Of a stretch of DNA of 64,000 nucleotides, positions 24,755-33,899 are shown piece by piece. The notes under the pieces are model-generated. The model ran no database searches, was not told the DNA's origin, and saw nothing but the letters and a program-made list of their open reading frames with translations. Within the stretch, counting starts at the first letter, position 1; each line of letters starts with the position of its first letter. The position numbers and the translations under genes were made by a program. This stretch comes from Phytoactinopolyspora limicola (GTDB taxonomy: Bacteria; Actinomycetota; Actinomycetes; Jiangellales; Jiangellaceae): the NCBI RefSeq assembly GCF_011320225.1, contig NZ_JAAOEN010000001.1, positions 663,652-727,651 of the forward strand, in the 5' to 3' direction.

Positions 24755-27100
24755 TCAGTCCAGCACCTTTTGTGTCAGTTCATCGACCGCGACGATGATC
24801 TCCGGGTTCTCGTCGGCCTTCGGCCCAGGTGTGTAGGTGACTCGGCGCAGGCCGCGCCGGTAGCGGAACACTCCACGGCGCGCGTGCAGATCCCAATCCA
24901 CCGGCCCGCCATGATCGAAGCCCACACTGATGCCGGTGAACGGAGCCATCCCCAGCAGCTGGGGGATATTGTCCAGCTGGATCAGGCGGTCGGACCCGAT
25001 GTCCACCTCGACCGCACATCGCATGGCGGCAAGCGCGGTGAACCGGACGGTCACCACCAGAGGGGTGGCGCTCGCGGCGGCCGGAAGTGGACCACTTCCA
25101 CGCACCGGCCGACCGTAGGCGTTGTATGTGAGCCGAAGCTCACCGTCCTCGACGTACAGGACGTATCCACCACCCTGATCGCCGTGCGCGACGATGACCC
25201 CCTCATCGCCCATCTGATAGTCGAGGTCCGCCTCGATGACGAAGGAGCGCAGCAACGTCAGCCGGCTCGAACGGAACCGCTCCAGCACTGGGGTTCCCGG
25301 GTAGATGGTGACCGGTTCGGCCAGCGGCAGCTCGGTGGATGGGCGGGTGAAGAACATCCGGCCGGTGTCATCCAATGGAAAGACGGTGTTTGCCCACGCC
25401 GCCTCCCGCCACTGTGCGGCCAGTCCGGCCACCTTGTCCGGGTGGACGGCGGCAAGATCGTTGGTTTCAGCCGGGTCGGTGGTGATGTCGTAGAGCTGCC
25501 AGCCGTCCTCGGTGAACGGGGTCCCGGGCAAATGTGGCGCGATGATCTTGAAGCCGTCGGCGAAGTATCCGCGTTGGCCACCACACTCGACGTATTGGGT
25601 GTGATGCCGGGTCGGAAGCTCGGCGTCGCGCAAGAGGTGGTCGAAGCCGACACCATCCACGTCTTGAGTAGGTGTTCCGTGCCGCTCGGTGAGCCGCGGC
25701 ACACCGGCCAGACCGAGCAGCGTGGGGGCGACGTCGGTGATGTAGGCGTATTGATGCCGCACCCCGGAGTCATCGTCGGACCTAGGTAGCCCGTCCGGCC
25801 AGGACAGCATGAACGGCACGTGGATGCCGCCGGCGTATGCGTGGCCCTTGTAGTAGCGGAAAGGTGTGTTGGACACATGAGCCCAACCCCGCGGGTAGTG
25901 CCCGTGGACCTGGGGTCCACCCAGGAGTTCCAGCTCACGTGGCACGTCGGTGACCCAGTCGCCGGGTAGCCCTGCGAGGTGTACGAACTGGCTGAAGTAG
26001 CTGCGGGTTCCGGCTAGGCCGCCCTCGCCGGTAGCACCGTTGTCGCTGGCGAAGACGATGATGGTGTTTTCGTACTCACCGAGTTCGCGGAGCGTCGTCA
26101 CCAGGCGTCCAACACTCTGGTCTACCGCGTCCACGGCCGCGGCATAGACCTCCATGTGCCGGGCGAACAACTCCTGGCGGTCCGGGGGGAGTTCGTCCCA
26201 TGCCGGCACACCCATCGTTTCGTCAGGGCCAGACGGCGACATCCGGGTCGACTCGGGAAACAGGCCGGCCTGGATCTGCTGGCGGAACCGTTGGCTGCGG
26301 ATGTGGTCCCAGCCGGCGTTGTACACCCCTCGGTATTTCTCGATGTCGTCCGGCTTGGCCTGGACCGGGCCGTGAACAGCTTGGTGAGCGAAGTAGAGGA
26401 AGAACGGCCGGCTGGCATCGCTGGCGCGTAGGCCGTGAATCATACCGATCGCCTCATCGGTGAGGGCGTCGGTCAGGTAGAAGTCGTCCGGGTACTCCTG
26501 CACCGGGTCGGGGCTGTTGTCGCGGATCAGGCGGTGCGGGTGGAACAACGACGTAAAGCCGTCCAGCGAACCGTAGTAGCGGTCGAAACCGCGCTGCAGC
26601 GGCCAGGATCGTTTGTCAGCGCCGTCGTGCATCTGCGATTCCTTCGTCAGATGCCACTTGCCGACCATGAACGTGGCGTAGCCGCCGGCTTGGAACGACT
26701 CGGCCAACGTTGGTACGTCGTCGGCGAGCTCGAACCGGTAGCCAGGGTATCCAGGGTCCATGTGCACGACGGAGGCGTATCCGGCGCGGTGCGGGTTGAG
26801 CCCGGTGAGCAGGGCGGCACGAGACGGAGTGCACAGCGGTGTCGCGTGGAAGTTCGTGAGCCGGTAGCCGTCGTCGGCCAGGCCAGCGAGGTGAGGTGTC
26901 GCTATTTCCGAACCGAATGGGCCGATGTCGCTGAAGCCAAGATCGTCGACGAGTATCACCACGACGTTGGGCGCCCCGTCACGCGCCCGCTTCGGTCCGG
27001 GCCACCACGGCGTCGACTCGGAGACACACTCGGCGACGCTGCCCCCGAATCCGTCGTAGCCCCGGGTGGGGTACGACGTACGGGCCGGGTTCTGGGCCAT
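24755..27100 (-). CDS. Arylsulfatase-type sulfatase
   Basis: This 781-residue type I sulfatase hydrolyses a sulfate ester. The metal-binding DD is in VVILVDDLGFSDIGPFG (residues 52-53). The modification motif C-T-P-S-R (Cys90) must be converted to formylglycine by a separate enzyme. Further active-site pieces are MVGKWHLTKE and FASDNGATGEGG. The C-terminal 200 residues form the extra domain seen in long arylsulfatases. No signal peptide is visible, so the enzyme may be cytoplasmic or exported by an unrecognised route. ATG 27100 follows GAGGAG with 7-base spacing. It lies 77 bp after the GMC oxidoreductase gene, so they may share a transcript. Confidence 0.93.
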   Translation of the reverse strand: MAQNPARTSYPTRGYDGFGGSVAECVSESTPWWPGPKRARDGAPNVVVILVDDLGFSDIGPFGSEIATPHLAGLADDGYRLTNFHATPLCTPSRAALLTGLNPHRAGYASVVHMDPGYPGYRFELADDVPTLAESFQAGGYATFMVGKWHLTKESQMHDGADKRSWPLQRGFDRYYGSLDGFTSLFHPHRLIRDNSPDPVQEYPDDFYLTDALTDEAIGMIHGLRASDASRPFFLYFAHQAVHGPVQAKPDDIEKYRGVYNAGWDHIRSQRFRQQIQAGLFPESTRMSPSGPDETMGVPAWDELPPDRQELFARHMEVYAAAVDAVDQSVGRLVTTLRELGEYENTIIVFASDNGATGEGGLAGTRSYFSQFVHLAGLPGDWVTDVPRELELLGGPQVHGHYPRGWAHVSNTPFRYYKGHAYAGGIHVPFMLSWPDGLPRSDDDSGVRHQYAYITDVAPTLLGLAGVPRLTERHGTPTQDVDGVGFDHLLRDAELPTRHHTQYVECGGQRGYFADGFKIIAPHLPGTPFTEDGWQLYDITTDPAETNDLAAVHPDKVAGLAAQWREAAWANTVFPLDDTGRMFFTRPSTELPLAEPVTIYPGTPVLERFRSSRLTLLRSFVIEADLDYQMGDEGVIVAHGDQGGGYVLYVEDGELRLTYNAYGRPVRGSGPLPAAASATPLVVTVRFTALAAMRCAVEVDIGSDRLIQLDNIPQLLGMAPFTGISVGFDHGGPVDWDLHARRGVFRYRRGLRRVTYTPGPKADENPEIIVAVDELTQKVLD

Positions 27101-27177
27101 CTCAGGCTCCTCTCGTGGTGCCGTGCCGCATCGGGCATGACGCTGCGTCCGCGTCGCGGGACGGCGTCGTCCCTGCA

Positions 27178-28698
27178 TCATCCCGTGATGAACGATGCCG
27201 CCTGTTCACCGATCAGCACTGCGGGGGCGTTGGTGTTGCCGGTGGTCACCCGTGGCATCACCGACGCGTCGGCGACTCGGAGGCCGGTCATGCCGTGCAC
27301 CGCCAAGGCCGGATCCACGACTGCGAACTCGTCCACGCCCATCTTGCAGGTACCAACCTGGTGGTGGTAGGTGATGGCGGTTCGGCGGACGTAGTCGCGC
27401 ACCGCGTGGTCGTCGTCGACGACGTCTGGTCCGGGGTATAACTCGTAAGCGCCCCACTCGCCAGCCAGAGCCGACGTACGGCCCAGCGCCCGGCACTGCC
27501 GCACGGACGCGACGAGGCTGGTGACGTCGTCCTCCTCGGCCAGGGCGTTCAGGTCGATCAGCGGTGGGGCGGCCGGATCGGGCCCGGCCAGCCGGACGCT
27601 GCCTCGGCTGCGTGGGGTGACCATCCCGGCCATCAGCGAGAACCCGTGGTCGGGCCCGCTCATCCACGACTCGTACATCGGCACGCTGAAGTGGATGGGC
27701 TGGGTGTCGGGTACGGGTAGGTCGGGGCGGCTGCGCCAGAACAGGTGGGTCTGGGTGACGGAACGTCCCGGCCGGGGTGGTTCGACCTCCCGGGCCCTGG
27801 TGCTGAAGATCACTGGCGACAGGAGGTGGTCATGCAGGTTCTTGCCGACGCCAGGGAGGTCGGCGACGACGTCGACGCCGACGGTCCGCAAGTCGTCAGC
27901 CGGACCGATGCCGCTGCGGAGCAGGATGGCCGGCGAGCCGATGGCGCCGGCGGCGAGGACCACCTGGTCGGCATGAAGGTGCGCGAGCTGTCCGCCCGAT
28001 TCGTACTCGACACCAGTGATACGGGTGCCTTGGCGTAGCAACCGGAGTACCCGGGCCCGCGTGCGCACGGCCAGCCGCGGGGAGCCGAGCACCGGCGCGG
28101 TGTAAGCGAGCCACGTGCTCAGGCGTTTGCCGTCGCGCATGGTGACCTGCTGCTCCGAAACGCCGTCGAGGTGCCCGCCGTTGTAGTCGGGGTTCTGCTC
28201 CAGGCCGAGCTCGAGCGCGGCGTCGATGATGGATTGCTGGATGGGGTGTAGCGGGGTGTTCGGCGTGACGTCGAGGAGTCCATCGGTGCCCCGCAGGTCG
28301 GATCCGGCGCCGTGGCAGCGTTCGATCTTTTTGAACACCGGCAGCACGTCGTTCCAGGACCAGCCGGTGTTGCCTAGGTCGGCCCATGTGTCGAAGTCGT
28401 GGCGGGCGCCTCGAACCCAGATCATCGCGTTGAGTGAGTGCGAGCCGCCCAGGACTCTGCCCCGTGGCAGGTGGAGTAGTCGGCCGCCGGCAAACTCCTG
28501 CGGCACGGTGTAGTAGTCCCAGTCGTCCGCGCTGTGCCAGAGCTCGCCCATGCGCGACGGTTCGTGGATGGCGGGGTTGGTGTCGGGGCCGCCGGCCTCC
28601 AGCAGAGCGACGTTCGCTCCGGCGTCCACCAGGCGTCGGGTTATCACCGAGCCGGACGAGCCCGCACCGACGACGATCACATCGGCTTGACCAGCCAT
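27178..28698 (-). CDS. GMC-family FAD oxidoreductase (choline dehydrogenase-like)
   Basis: This 506-residue flavoenzyme oxidises an alcohol to an aldehyde. The FAD-binding dinucleotide motif is VVGAGSSGSVITRR near residue 10. GMC signatures follow: LPRGRVLGGSHSLNAMIWVRG and AAGAIGSPAILLRSGIG. The active-site His pair region is TYHHQVGTCKMG near the C-terminus. GGGAGG precedes the ATG. The neighbouring divergent aldehyde dehydrogenase could take the aldehyde onward. At about 50 residues shorter than typical BetA, it need not be a true choline dehydrogenase. Confidence 0.93.
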   Translation of the reverse strand: MAGQADVIVVGAGSSGSVITRRLVDAGANVALLEAGGPDTNPAIHEPSRMGELWHSADDWDYYTVPQEFAGGRLLHLPRGRVLGGSHSLNAMIWVRGARHDFDTWADLGNTGWSWNDVLPVFKKIERCHGAGSDLRGTDGLLDVTPNTPLHPIQQSIIDAALELGLEQNPDYNGGHLDGVSEQQVTMRDGKRLSTWLAYTAPVLGSPRLAVRTRARVLRLLRQGTRITGVEYESGGQLAHLHADQVVLAAGAIGSPAILLRSGIGPADDLRTVGVDVVADLPGVGKNLHDHLLSPVIFSTRAREVEPPRPGRSVTQTHLFWRSRPDLPVPDTQPIHFSVPMYESWMSGPDHGFSLMAGMVTPRSRGSVRLAGPDPAAPPLIDLNALAEEDDVTSLVASVRQCRALGRTSALAGEWGAYELYPGPDVVDDDHAVRDYVRRTAITYHHQVGTCKMGVDEFAVVDPALAVHGMTGLRVADASVMPRVTTGNTNAPAVLIGEQAASFITG

Positions 28699-28860
28699 GA
28701 CAGGTACCTCCCCGGGAGCGAATGGTCCGACCCTGCCACGTGGGGTCGCCGCGCGGGAATCGCCGGCCGGTGAGGTTTTCGCTGGTCGACAACGGCCATG
28801 CCCACGTCGACAAGACGGGCCTGCGGCGGCGCCTCGATACTGAACCGAACGCTGGGCCTT

Positions 28861-28894
28861 AGAGCTGCCGCCAGCATCAATTGGCGGACGCTCT
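28861..28894. repeat. 34-bp hairpin AGAGC..CCGCCA..TGGCGG..GCTCT
   Basis: AGAGC-TG-CCGCCA pairs with TGGCGG-AC-GCTCT, interrupted only by a TG/AC mismatch, across an 8-base loop. It lies in the 262-bp gap between the divergent GMC and aldehyde dehydrogenase genes. Its ends match the terminal repeats of the element at 52139-52303. Apart from this hairpin nothing else stands out in the gap. Confidence 0.75.
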
Positions 28895-28960
28895 AGCCGT
28901 CCGGGCTACCCATTCGGACTGGCTGCGCCCGCCCGCTCAGGACGCGAAGGAGCCGACCAC

Positions 28961-30406
28961 ATGCCCACCCGCCTGTTCATCGACGGAGAATGGACCGAGG
29001 CGTCCGGCGGCGCCCTGCCAACCTACGACCCAGCTAGTGCCACGGTCATCGAGGAGGTCGGCGCGGCCGGGCAGGCCGATGTGGACGCGGCCGTGGCCGC
29101 CGCTCGGCGAGCGCTCGACTCGGCCGAGTGGGCCGGGCTGCTGCCTCCGCAGCGCGCCGCCTTGCTGTTCCGCCTGGCTGACCTGATCGACCAGCATCAC
29201 GAGGAGCTGGCCCAGCTGGAGACGAGGGATCAGGGCCAGCCGATCGGCATTTCCCGGCAGGTGAGTGTCAGTGGTGCGGCCGAACATTTCCGGTACTACG
29301 CGGGTTGGGTCACCAAGATTCAGGGGACGACGAACCCGGTGTCGTTCCCGGACACGTTCCACTACACCAGGCGTGAGCCGGTCGGCGTGAACGCGTTGGT
29401 GACGCCGTGGAACTTCCCGTTGATGATCCTGGCGTGGAAGCTCGCGCCGGCACTGGCGACCGCTAACACGGTGGTGATCAAGCCGAGCGAGGTGACGCCG
29501 CTGACCACCATTCGGCTCGTGGAGCTCACCCAGGAGGCGGGGTTCCCGCGGGGTGTGGTCAACCTGGTGACCGGCGACGGCTCCGTGGGCGCGATGCTGA
29601 GCTCCCACATGGACGTCGATCATCTCTCCTACACCGGGTCTACGGCGGTCGGCAAACTCATCACCAAGGCCAGTGCCGACTCCAACCTCAAGCGGGTGAC
29701 GCTTGAGTTGGGCGGCAAGGCACCCAGCGTGATCGCGGCGGACGCGGATATCGACGCCGCGGTGGGCGGCAACATCGCCGGGTCGACGCTCAACTCCGGC
29801 CAGGTGTGCGCGGCCTGTACCCGCTTCTATATCGACAAGAAGCGAGAGCAGGAGTTCGTGGAGAAGCTGGCCGCCGGGGTGGGGTCGCTGCGGATCGGAC
29901 CCGGCTTGGACGAGTCGACGCAGCTGGGCCCGCTGGTGTCGGAGCGGCATCGGGATCATGTGGAGCGGCTGGTGGGGGTCGGCCGGGACGAGGGCGCGGA
30001 GCTGGTGGTTGGTGGGCAACGGTCCGATGGCGACGGGTACTTCTACAACCCGACGATCTTCACCGGTGTGCGGGACGAGATGACCATCATGCGGGAGGAG
30101 GTGTTCGGACCGGTCCTCGCGGTCACCAGCTATGAGGATGACGACGAGCTCACCGATCTGATCACCCGGGCCAACGACACGCAGTACGGGCTGGCGGCGA
30201 TGGTGTGGACCCGCGACATCAAAACCGCGCAACGGCTCAGTGCGGGTATCAAGGCCGGTGGTGTGTTCGTCAACATGCCGGCTATCCCTGATATGGCCGC
30301 TCCATGGGGTGGGTACAAAGCATCCGGATGGGGGCGGGAGATGGGCCCGTGGGCGATCGACGCCTACACCGAGTTGAAGTCGGTGTGGGTGAATTACGGT
30401 TACTGA
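28961..30406 (+). CDS. NAD(P)-dependent aldehyde dehydrogenase
   Basis: This 481-residue enzyme oxidises an aldehyde to a carboxylate. The general-base Glu is in LELGGKAPS, the nucleophilic Cys in NSGQVCAACTRF, the NAD site in TGSTAVGK, and the C-terminal FGPVLAVTSYEDDDE segment is typical. It resembles betaine-aldehyde and phenylacetaldehyde dehydrogenases. GAAGGAG lies before the ATG. It is divergent from the GMC oxidoreductase gene and upstream of a homoprotocatechuate operon, so it could oxidise an arylacetaldehyde made by amine oxidase; this is inference. Its TGA is part of TGATCG, the start of a palindrome-rich gap. Confidence 0.94.
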   Translation: MPTRLFIDGEWTEASGGALPTYDPASATVIEEVGAAGQADVDAAVAAARRALDSAEWAGLLPPQRAALLFRLADLIDQHHEELAQLETRDQGQPIGISRQVSVSGAAEHFRYYAGWVTKIQGTTNPVSFPDTFHYTRREPVGVNALVTPWNFPLMILAWKLAPALATANTVVIKPSEVTPLTTIRLVELTQEAGFPRGVVNLVTGDGSVGAMLSSHMDVDHLSYTGSTAVGKLITKASADSNLKRVTLELGGKAPSVIAADADIDAAVGGNIAGSTLNSGQVCAACTRFYIDKKREQEFVEKLAAGVGSLRIGPGLDESTQLGPLVSERHRDHVERLVGVGRDEGAELVVGGQRSDGDGYFYNPTIFTGVRDEMTIMREEVFGPVLAVTSYEDDDELTDLITRANDTQYGLAAMVWTRDIKTAQRLSAGIKAGGVFVNMPAIPDMAAPWGGYKASGWGREMGPWAIDAYTELKSVWVNYGY

Positions 30407-30425
30407 TCGCACCGCCCTCATCCCC

Positions 30426-30546
30426 GTGATCGTCGCCAGTTTTCTGCCCTCATCCCCAGTGATCGTCGCCAGGATTCGGTCGCTATAGCGACCGAATCCT
30501 GGCGACGATCACCGATGGGTGGCGACACGATCTCGGCGACGATCAC
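30426..30546. repeat. 54-bp perfect palindrome with extra arm copies on both sides
   Basis: Bases 30459-30485 are the exact reverse complement of 30486-30512. The arm starts GTGATCGTC and ends GTCGCTA, with centre CGCTATAGCG. A further left-arm copy, GTGATCGTCGCC (30426-30437), and its complement (30535-30546) lie outside, giving a nested inverted arrangement. It has the same length, ends and centre as the palindrome at 12683-12736. Confidence 0.93.
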
Positions 30547-30610
30547 CGGTGGGTGGTGATGGGGTGGTGGGTGGAGAGGGGAAAGCGTCGGTGATCGATG
30601 ATGCGGCGGA

Positions 30611-30654
30611 GTGTGCCGGCGGTGTGCCGGCGGTGTGCCGGCGGTGTGCCGGCG
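30611..30654. repeat. Four exact 11-bp tandem repeats (GTGTGCCGGCG)
   Basis: Four perfect copies lie head to tail, ending 26 bp before the AT-rich promoter segment of the homoprotocatechuate operon. A unit of 11 bp keeps each copy on nearly the same face of the helix, so it could be a cooperative protein-binding array; it may equally be slippage in GC-rich DNA. Confidence 0.9.
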
Positions 30655-30680
30655 GAGTTCTGGCGGAGCGGGCTGCCAGA

Positions 30681-30703
30681 TTGTATATGTTTTAAGATAT
30701 GAT
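30681..30703 (+). promoter_or_regulatory. Probable promoter/GntR site of the homoprotocatechuate operon
   Basis: TTGTATATGTTTTAAGATAT (30681-30700) runs into TATGAT (30698-30703), a fair -10, 41 bp before the ATG at 30745. FCD-type GntR regulators often bind TTGTATAC-like dyads, and such a regulator is the second gene of the operon. No good -35 is seen. Confidence 0.4.
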
Positions 30704-30744
30704 GAGTTCGTGGATGTGTTCAGGCTTGTGAAACGGGGTAATCG

Positions 30745-32202
30745 ATGACGTCTGCGTCGCACCTACCGCAGCCAGGCAAGATCATTGCGGTGCACGTCAA
30801 CTACCCGTCGCGTGCCGCCCAGCGTGGCCGCACGCCCGTGGCGCCGTCGTACTTCCTCAAACCAGCGACGTCGGTGGCGGAGTCGGGTGTGGCTATCGAA
30901 CGCCCGGCCGGTTGTGAGCTGCTGGCGTTCGAGGGGGAGATCGGCCTCGTGATCGGCCGCACTGCCCGCCGGGTGGAGCCCGCTGAGGGCTGGTCCTACG
31001 TTTCGGCCGTCACCGCGGCCAACGACTTCGGAGTGTACGACCTGCGCTACGCGGACCGCGGTTCCAACCTTCGGTCTAAGGGGGGCGACGGATTCACCCC
31101 GCTCGGGCCAACGACCATCCCGGCCGACGCCGTCGATCCGGCCCGCCTCCGCGTGCGCACCTGGCTCAATGGAGAACTCGTACAAGAGGACACCACTAAG
31201 GATCTCCTCTTCCCGTTTGGGCAGCTGATCGCCGATCTGTCGCAGCTCAGCACACTCGAACCCGGTGACGTGATCCTCACCGGCACGCCGGCTGGTGCGT
31301 CGGTTGCCCGGCCCGGCGACGTCGTCGAGGTCGAGGTCGACGCCCTGGACAAACCCGGCGGAGGCCTGACCACCGGCCGGCTCACCACACCGGTGGTAGA
31401 GGGCACGGTCACGTTGCGGGAGTTCGGGGCACTACCCAAGGTCGACGACGTCCAGCGGGCCGAGGCGTGGGGTAGCGCCGCTGCCGCCGGGCTGCCACCG
31501 GAGTTCACCCTGACCGATGAGCTGGCCGCCAAACTCGGCCGGGTGGCCACCGCTACCCTCAGCGCCCAGCTCCGCAAACGCGGCTACAACAACGTCTCCA
31601 TCGACGGACTCACCTCCACCCGTCCGGACACCCGCCTGCTCGGCCGGGCCCGCACCCTCCGGTACATCCCCAACCGGGAAGACCTCTTCCGCAGCCACGG
31701 CGGCGGGCACAACGCCCAGAAACGCGCGTTCGACTCGCTGCGCTCCGGCGACGTCCTCGTCATCGAGGCCCGCGGTGAGCGCGGCACCGGGACGGTCGGC
31801 GACATCCTGGCCTTGCGGGCGCAGGTTCTCGGCGCCGCCGGCATCGTCACCGACGGAGGGGTACGCGATCTCGCCGCGGTGGCCGCGCTGGACATCCCGA
31901 CGTACCACGCCGGTGGCCATCCGGCCGTGCTCGGCCGCCGGCACGTTCCATGGGACGTGGACGTGACGGTCGCGTGCGGCGGCGCCTCCGTCCAGCCTGG
32001 CGACGTCATCGTCGGTGATGGCGACGGTGTCCTCGTCATCCCACCGCACCTGGTCGAGGAAGTGGTCGACGCGGCCATCGAGCAGGAGCGCGAGGAAGAG
32101 TTCATCGCCGAGCAGGTGGCCACGGGTGCCGGCGTTGATGGTTTGTATCCGATGAACGCCGAGTGGAAGGCGAGGTACGCCGCATGGCTGACGACGCGGT
32201 GA
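30745..32202 (+). CDS. FAH-domain / RraA-like aldolase fusion, homoprotocatechuate pathway
   Basis: This 485-residue protein joins two enzymes. Residues about 10-225 are a fumarylacetoacetate hydrolase-type domain (FEGEIGLVIG, DFGVYDLRYADRGSN, GDVILTGTPAGAS), matching HpaG, which decarboxylates and isomerises the ring-cleavage product. Residues about 250-465 are an RraA/HMG-aldolase-type domain with GDILALRA and TDGGVRD; Arg374-Asp375 correspond to the catalytic pair of pyruvate aldolases. The fusion could thus carry out an HpaG step and the final retro-aldol step. E. coli HpaG has two FAH-like halves instead. The stop overlaps the GntR start by 19 bp. Confidence 0.85.
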   Translation: MTSASHLPQPGKIIAVHVNYPSRAAQRGRTPVAPSYFLKPATSVAESGVAIERPAGCELLAFEGEIGLVIGRTARRVEPAEGWSYVSAVTAANDFGVYDLRYADRGSNLRSKGGDGFTPLGPTTIPADAVDPARLRVRTWLNGELVQEDTTKDLLFPFGQLIADLSQLSTLEPGDVILTGTPAGASVARPGDVVEVEVDALDKPGGGLTTGRLTTPVVEGTVTLREFGALPKVDDVQRAEAWGSAAAAGLPPEFTLTDELAAKLGRVATATLSAQLRKRGYNNVSIDGLTSTRPDTRLLGRARTLRYIPNREDLFRSHGGGHNAQKRAFDSLRSGDVLVIEARGERGTGTVGDILALRAQVLGAAGIVTDGGVRDLAAVAALDIPTYHAGGHPAVLGRRHVPWDVDVTVACGGASVQPGDVIVGDGDGVLVIPPHLVEEVVDAAIEQEREEEFIAEQVATGAGVDGLYPMNAEWKARYAAWLTTR

Positions 32203-32873
32203 AGGCCGGCGGGCGGCCCGCGGCCGAAGGCGCTTCGAAGTCCGAACGTGCCTACCAGTGGATCGCGGAGCGGATCGGTACTGGTGCCTACAGTCCGGGC
32301 TTCCGGCTGGTGTTGGGCCAGATCGCCAAGGAACTCGACGTCAGCGTGGTGCCGGTGCGGGAGGCCATCCGCCGGCTCGAGGCGGAGGGTTTGGTGACCT
32401 TCGAGCGCAATGTCGGGGCGCAGGTCGCGATGGTCGACGAGACCGAGTATCAGCACACCATGCAGACTCTGGCGCTGGTAGAAGGGTTCGCTACAGCGCT
32501 TTCCGCGCCGGCGTTGCCGGCAGAGGCGCTGGCCCGGGCGCGCGAGGTCAATCAGCACATGGTCGAGTGTCTCGACCATTTCGACCCGCACCGCTTCACC
32601 GAACTCAACCGCGAGTTCCACGCCGTGCTCTTCGAGCCGTGCCCCAACCCGCACCTGCTCGATCTGGTCCACCGCGGTTGGGGCCGGCTCAAGACTCTGC
32701 GCGACTCCACTTTCAGCTTCGTGCCGGGCCGAGCGCACGAGTCGGTGAAGGAGCACGAGGCGATCCTCGACCTGATCGAGCGTGGGGCGCCCTCGGTCGA
32801 CGTCGAGCTGGCGGCCCGCCAGCACCGCTTGGCCACGCTGACGGCATTCCTGGAGAACCGCGGCGCTCATTGA
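32184..32873 (+). CDS. GntR-family regulator with FCD ligand domain
   Basis: This 229-residue FadR/VanR-type regulator has a winged helix (ERIGTGAYSPGFRLVLGQ, then VSVVPVREAIRRLEAEGLV) followed by an all-helical FCD domain. The latter carries metal/ligand-type positions in LNREFHAVLFEPC and ESVKEHEAILD. ATG 32184 overlaps the preceding gene and follows AAGGCGAGG; the in-frame GTG at 32163 is less likely. It probably represses the operon in which it is encoded until a pathway intermediate binds, acting at the AT-rich site near 30690. Regulatory role is inferred from family and location. Confidence 0.9.
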   Translation: MADDAVKAGGRPAAEGASKSERAYQWIAERIGTGAYSPGFRLVLGQIAKELDVSVVPVREAIRRLEAEGLVTFERNVGAQVAMVDETEYQHTMQTLALVEGFATALSAPALPAEALARAREVNQHMVECLDHFDPHRFTELNREFHAVLFEPCPNPHLLDLVHRGWGRLKTLRDSTFSFVPGRAHESVKEHEAILDLIERGAPSVDVELAARQHRLATLTAFLENRGAH

Positions 32874-32918
32874 GACGGATAACCGCGCCACGACTGAGCA
32901 TGCACAGAAGGGACGATA

Positions 32919-33860
32919 ATGAGGTTCCGCTCTAATCCCCATGCGATCGTTGGATCGATCGCCCCGGTGATGACCCCGTTCACCGACGCCGGTGAGGTCG
33001 ACCACGAGAGCCTGTCCAACCTGGTCCGCTGGCAGCTCGCCGCGGGCTCCCACGGCATCTCCATCGGTGGTTCGACGGGGGAGCCTAGTGCGCAGACGGT
33101 GGCCGAACGGGCAGCGGCGATCCGTACCGTGGCGGCGGCCGTGAACGGCGACGTCCCGTTCGTGCCCGGAACAGGCTCGGCCAAACTCGACGAGACGATC
33201 GAGCTGACCGCGGCCGCCCACGAGGCCGGGGCCGACGCGGCGCTGATCATCACCCCGTATTACGCGCGGCCCACCCAAGAGGCGCTCTACCAGTGGTATG
33301 TCGCGGTCGCCAAAGAATTCCCGGACCTCCCCATCGTGGCGTACAACGTGCCCAGCCGCACCGCGGTCGACATCGCGCCGGAGACGGTGGCCCGGCTCTA
33401 CCGCGACCTCGACAACTTCGTCGGCATCAAGGAGACGACGAAAGACTTCGAGCACTTCTCCCGTGTGCTGCATCTGTGTGGCAAGGAACTGCTGGTCTGG
33501 TCTGGCATCGAACTGTTGTGCCTGCCGCTGCTGTCGCTCGGTGGTGCCGGCTTCATCAGCGCCACGGCCAACATCGCTCCCGCGGCGACCGTGCAGATGT
33601 ACAACGCGTGGCAGGCCGGCGACTTCGAGCAGGCTCGCGAGATCCACTACGGGCTACATCCCCTCGTCGACCTGCTCTTCGTCGAGACCAACCCGGCGCC
33701 TGGCAAGTGGGTCCTAGAGCAGCGTGGGCTCATCCGGTCCAGTCACGTGCGCCCGCCACTACAGCCGCCCACCGCGGCCGGTGTCGCGCGGATGCGAGAA
33801 CTGCTGGCCCAGGGCGAGCAGTACCTCACCCCGGCCGACGGACACCAGGTGGGCAGCTGA
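32919..33860 (+). CDS. DapA-family (dihydrodipicolinate synthase-like) aldolase
   Basis: This 313-residue TIM-barrel aldolase/lyase has Schiff-base Lys171 in FVGIKETTKD, Tyr142 in AYNVPSRT and the GGSTGEPSAQT substrate loop. In DapA proper the enzyme condenses pyruvate with aspartate semialdehyde; in catabolic operons relatives cleave or dehydrate 2-oxo acids. Here it lies between the GntR and HpaE genes, so it more likely acts on a C7-C8 oxo-diacid of homoprotocatechuate breakdown than in lysine synthesis. It could replace HpaI or HpaH, both absent. That assignment is inference. Confidence 0.85.
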   Translation: MRFRSNPHAIVGSIAPVMTPFTDAGEVDHESLSNLVRWQLAAGSHGISIGGSTGEPSAQTVAERAAAIRTVAAAVNGDVPFVPGTGSAKLDETIELTAAAHEAGADAALIITPYYARPTQEALYQWYVAVAKEFPDLPIVAYNVPSRTAVDIAPETVARLYRDLDNFVGIKETTKDFEHFSRVLHLCGKELLVWSGIELLCLPLLSLGGAGFISATANIAPAATVQMYNAWQAGDFEQAREIHYGLHPLVDLLFVETNPAPGKWVLEQRGLIRSSHVRPPLQPPTAAGVARMRELLAQGEQYLTPADGHQVGS

Positions 33861-33899
33861 CGAACACGAGGTCACCAGACCTCACGAGAAGGGTTGAAC

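Noticed and set aside
24704-25789. 361-codon plus-strand open frame opposite the sulfatase
   Set aside because: The sulfatase C-terminal domain is continuous on the minus strand, and the plus frame lacks a ribosome site or domain.
24755-28698. Choline sulfatase and choline dehydrogenase (betC-betA)
   Set aside because: The sulfatase is about 780 residues with an arylsulfatase-type C-terminal domain, and the GMC protein is shorter than BetA; only the general families are supported.
31584-33647. 687-codon minus-strand open frame across the homoprotocatechuate genes
   Set aside because: It crosses three well-supported plus-strand genes and encodes no recognisable domain.
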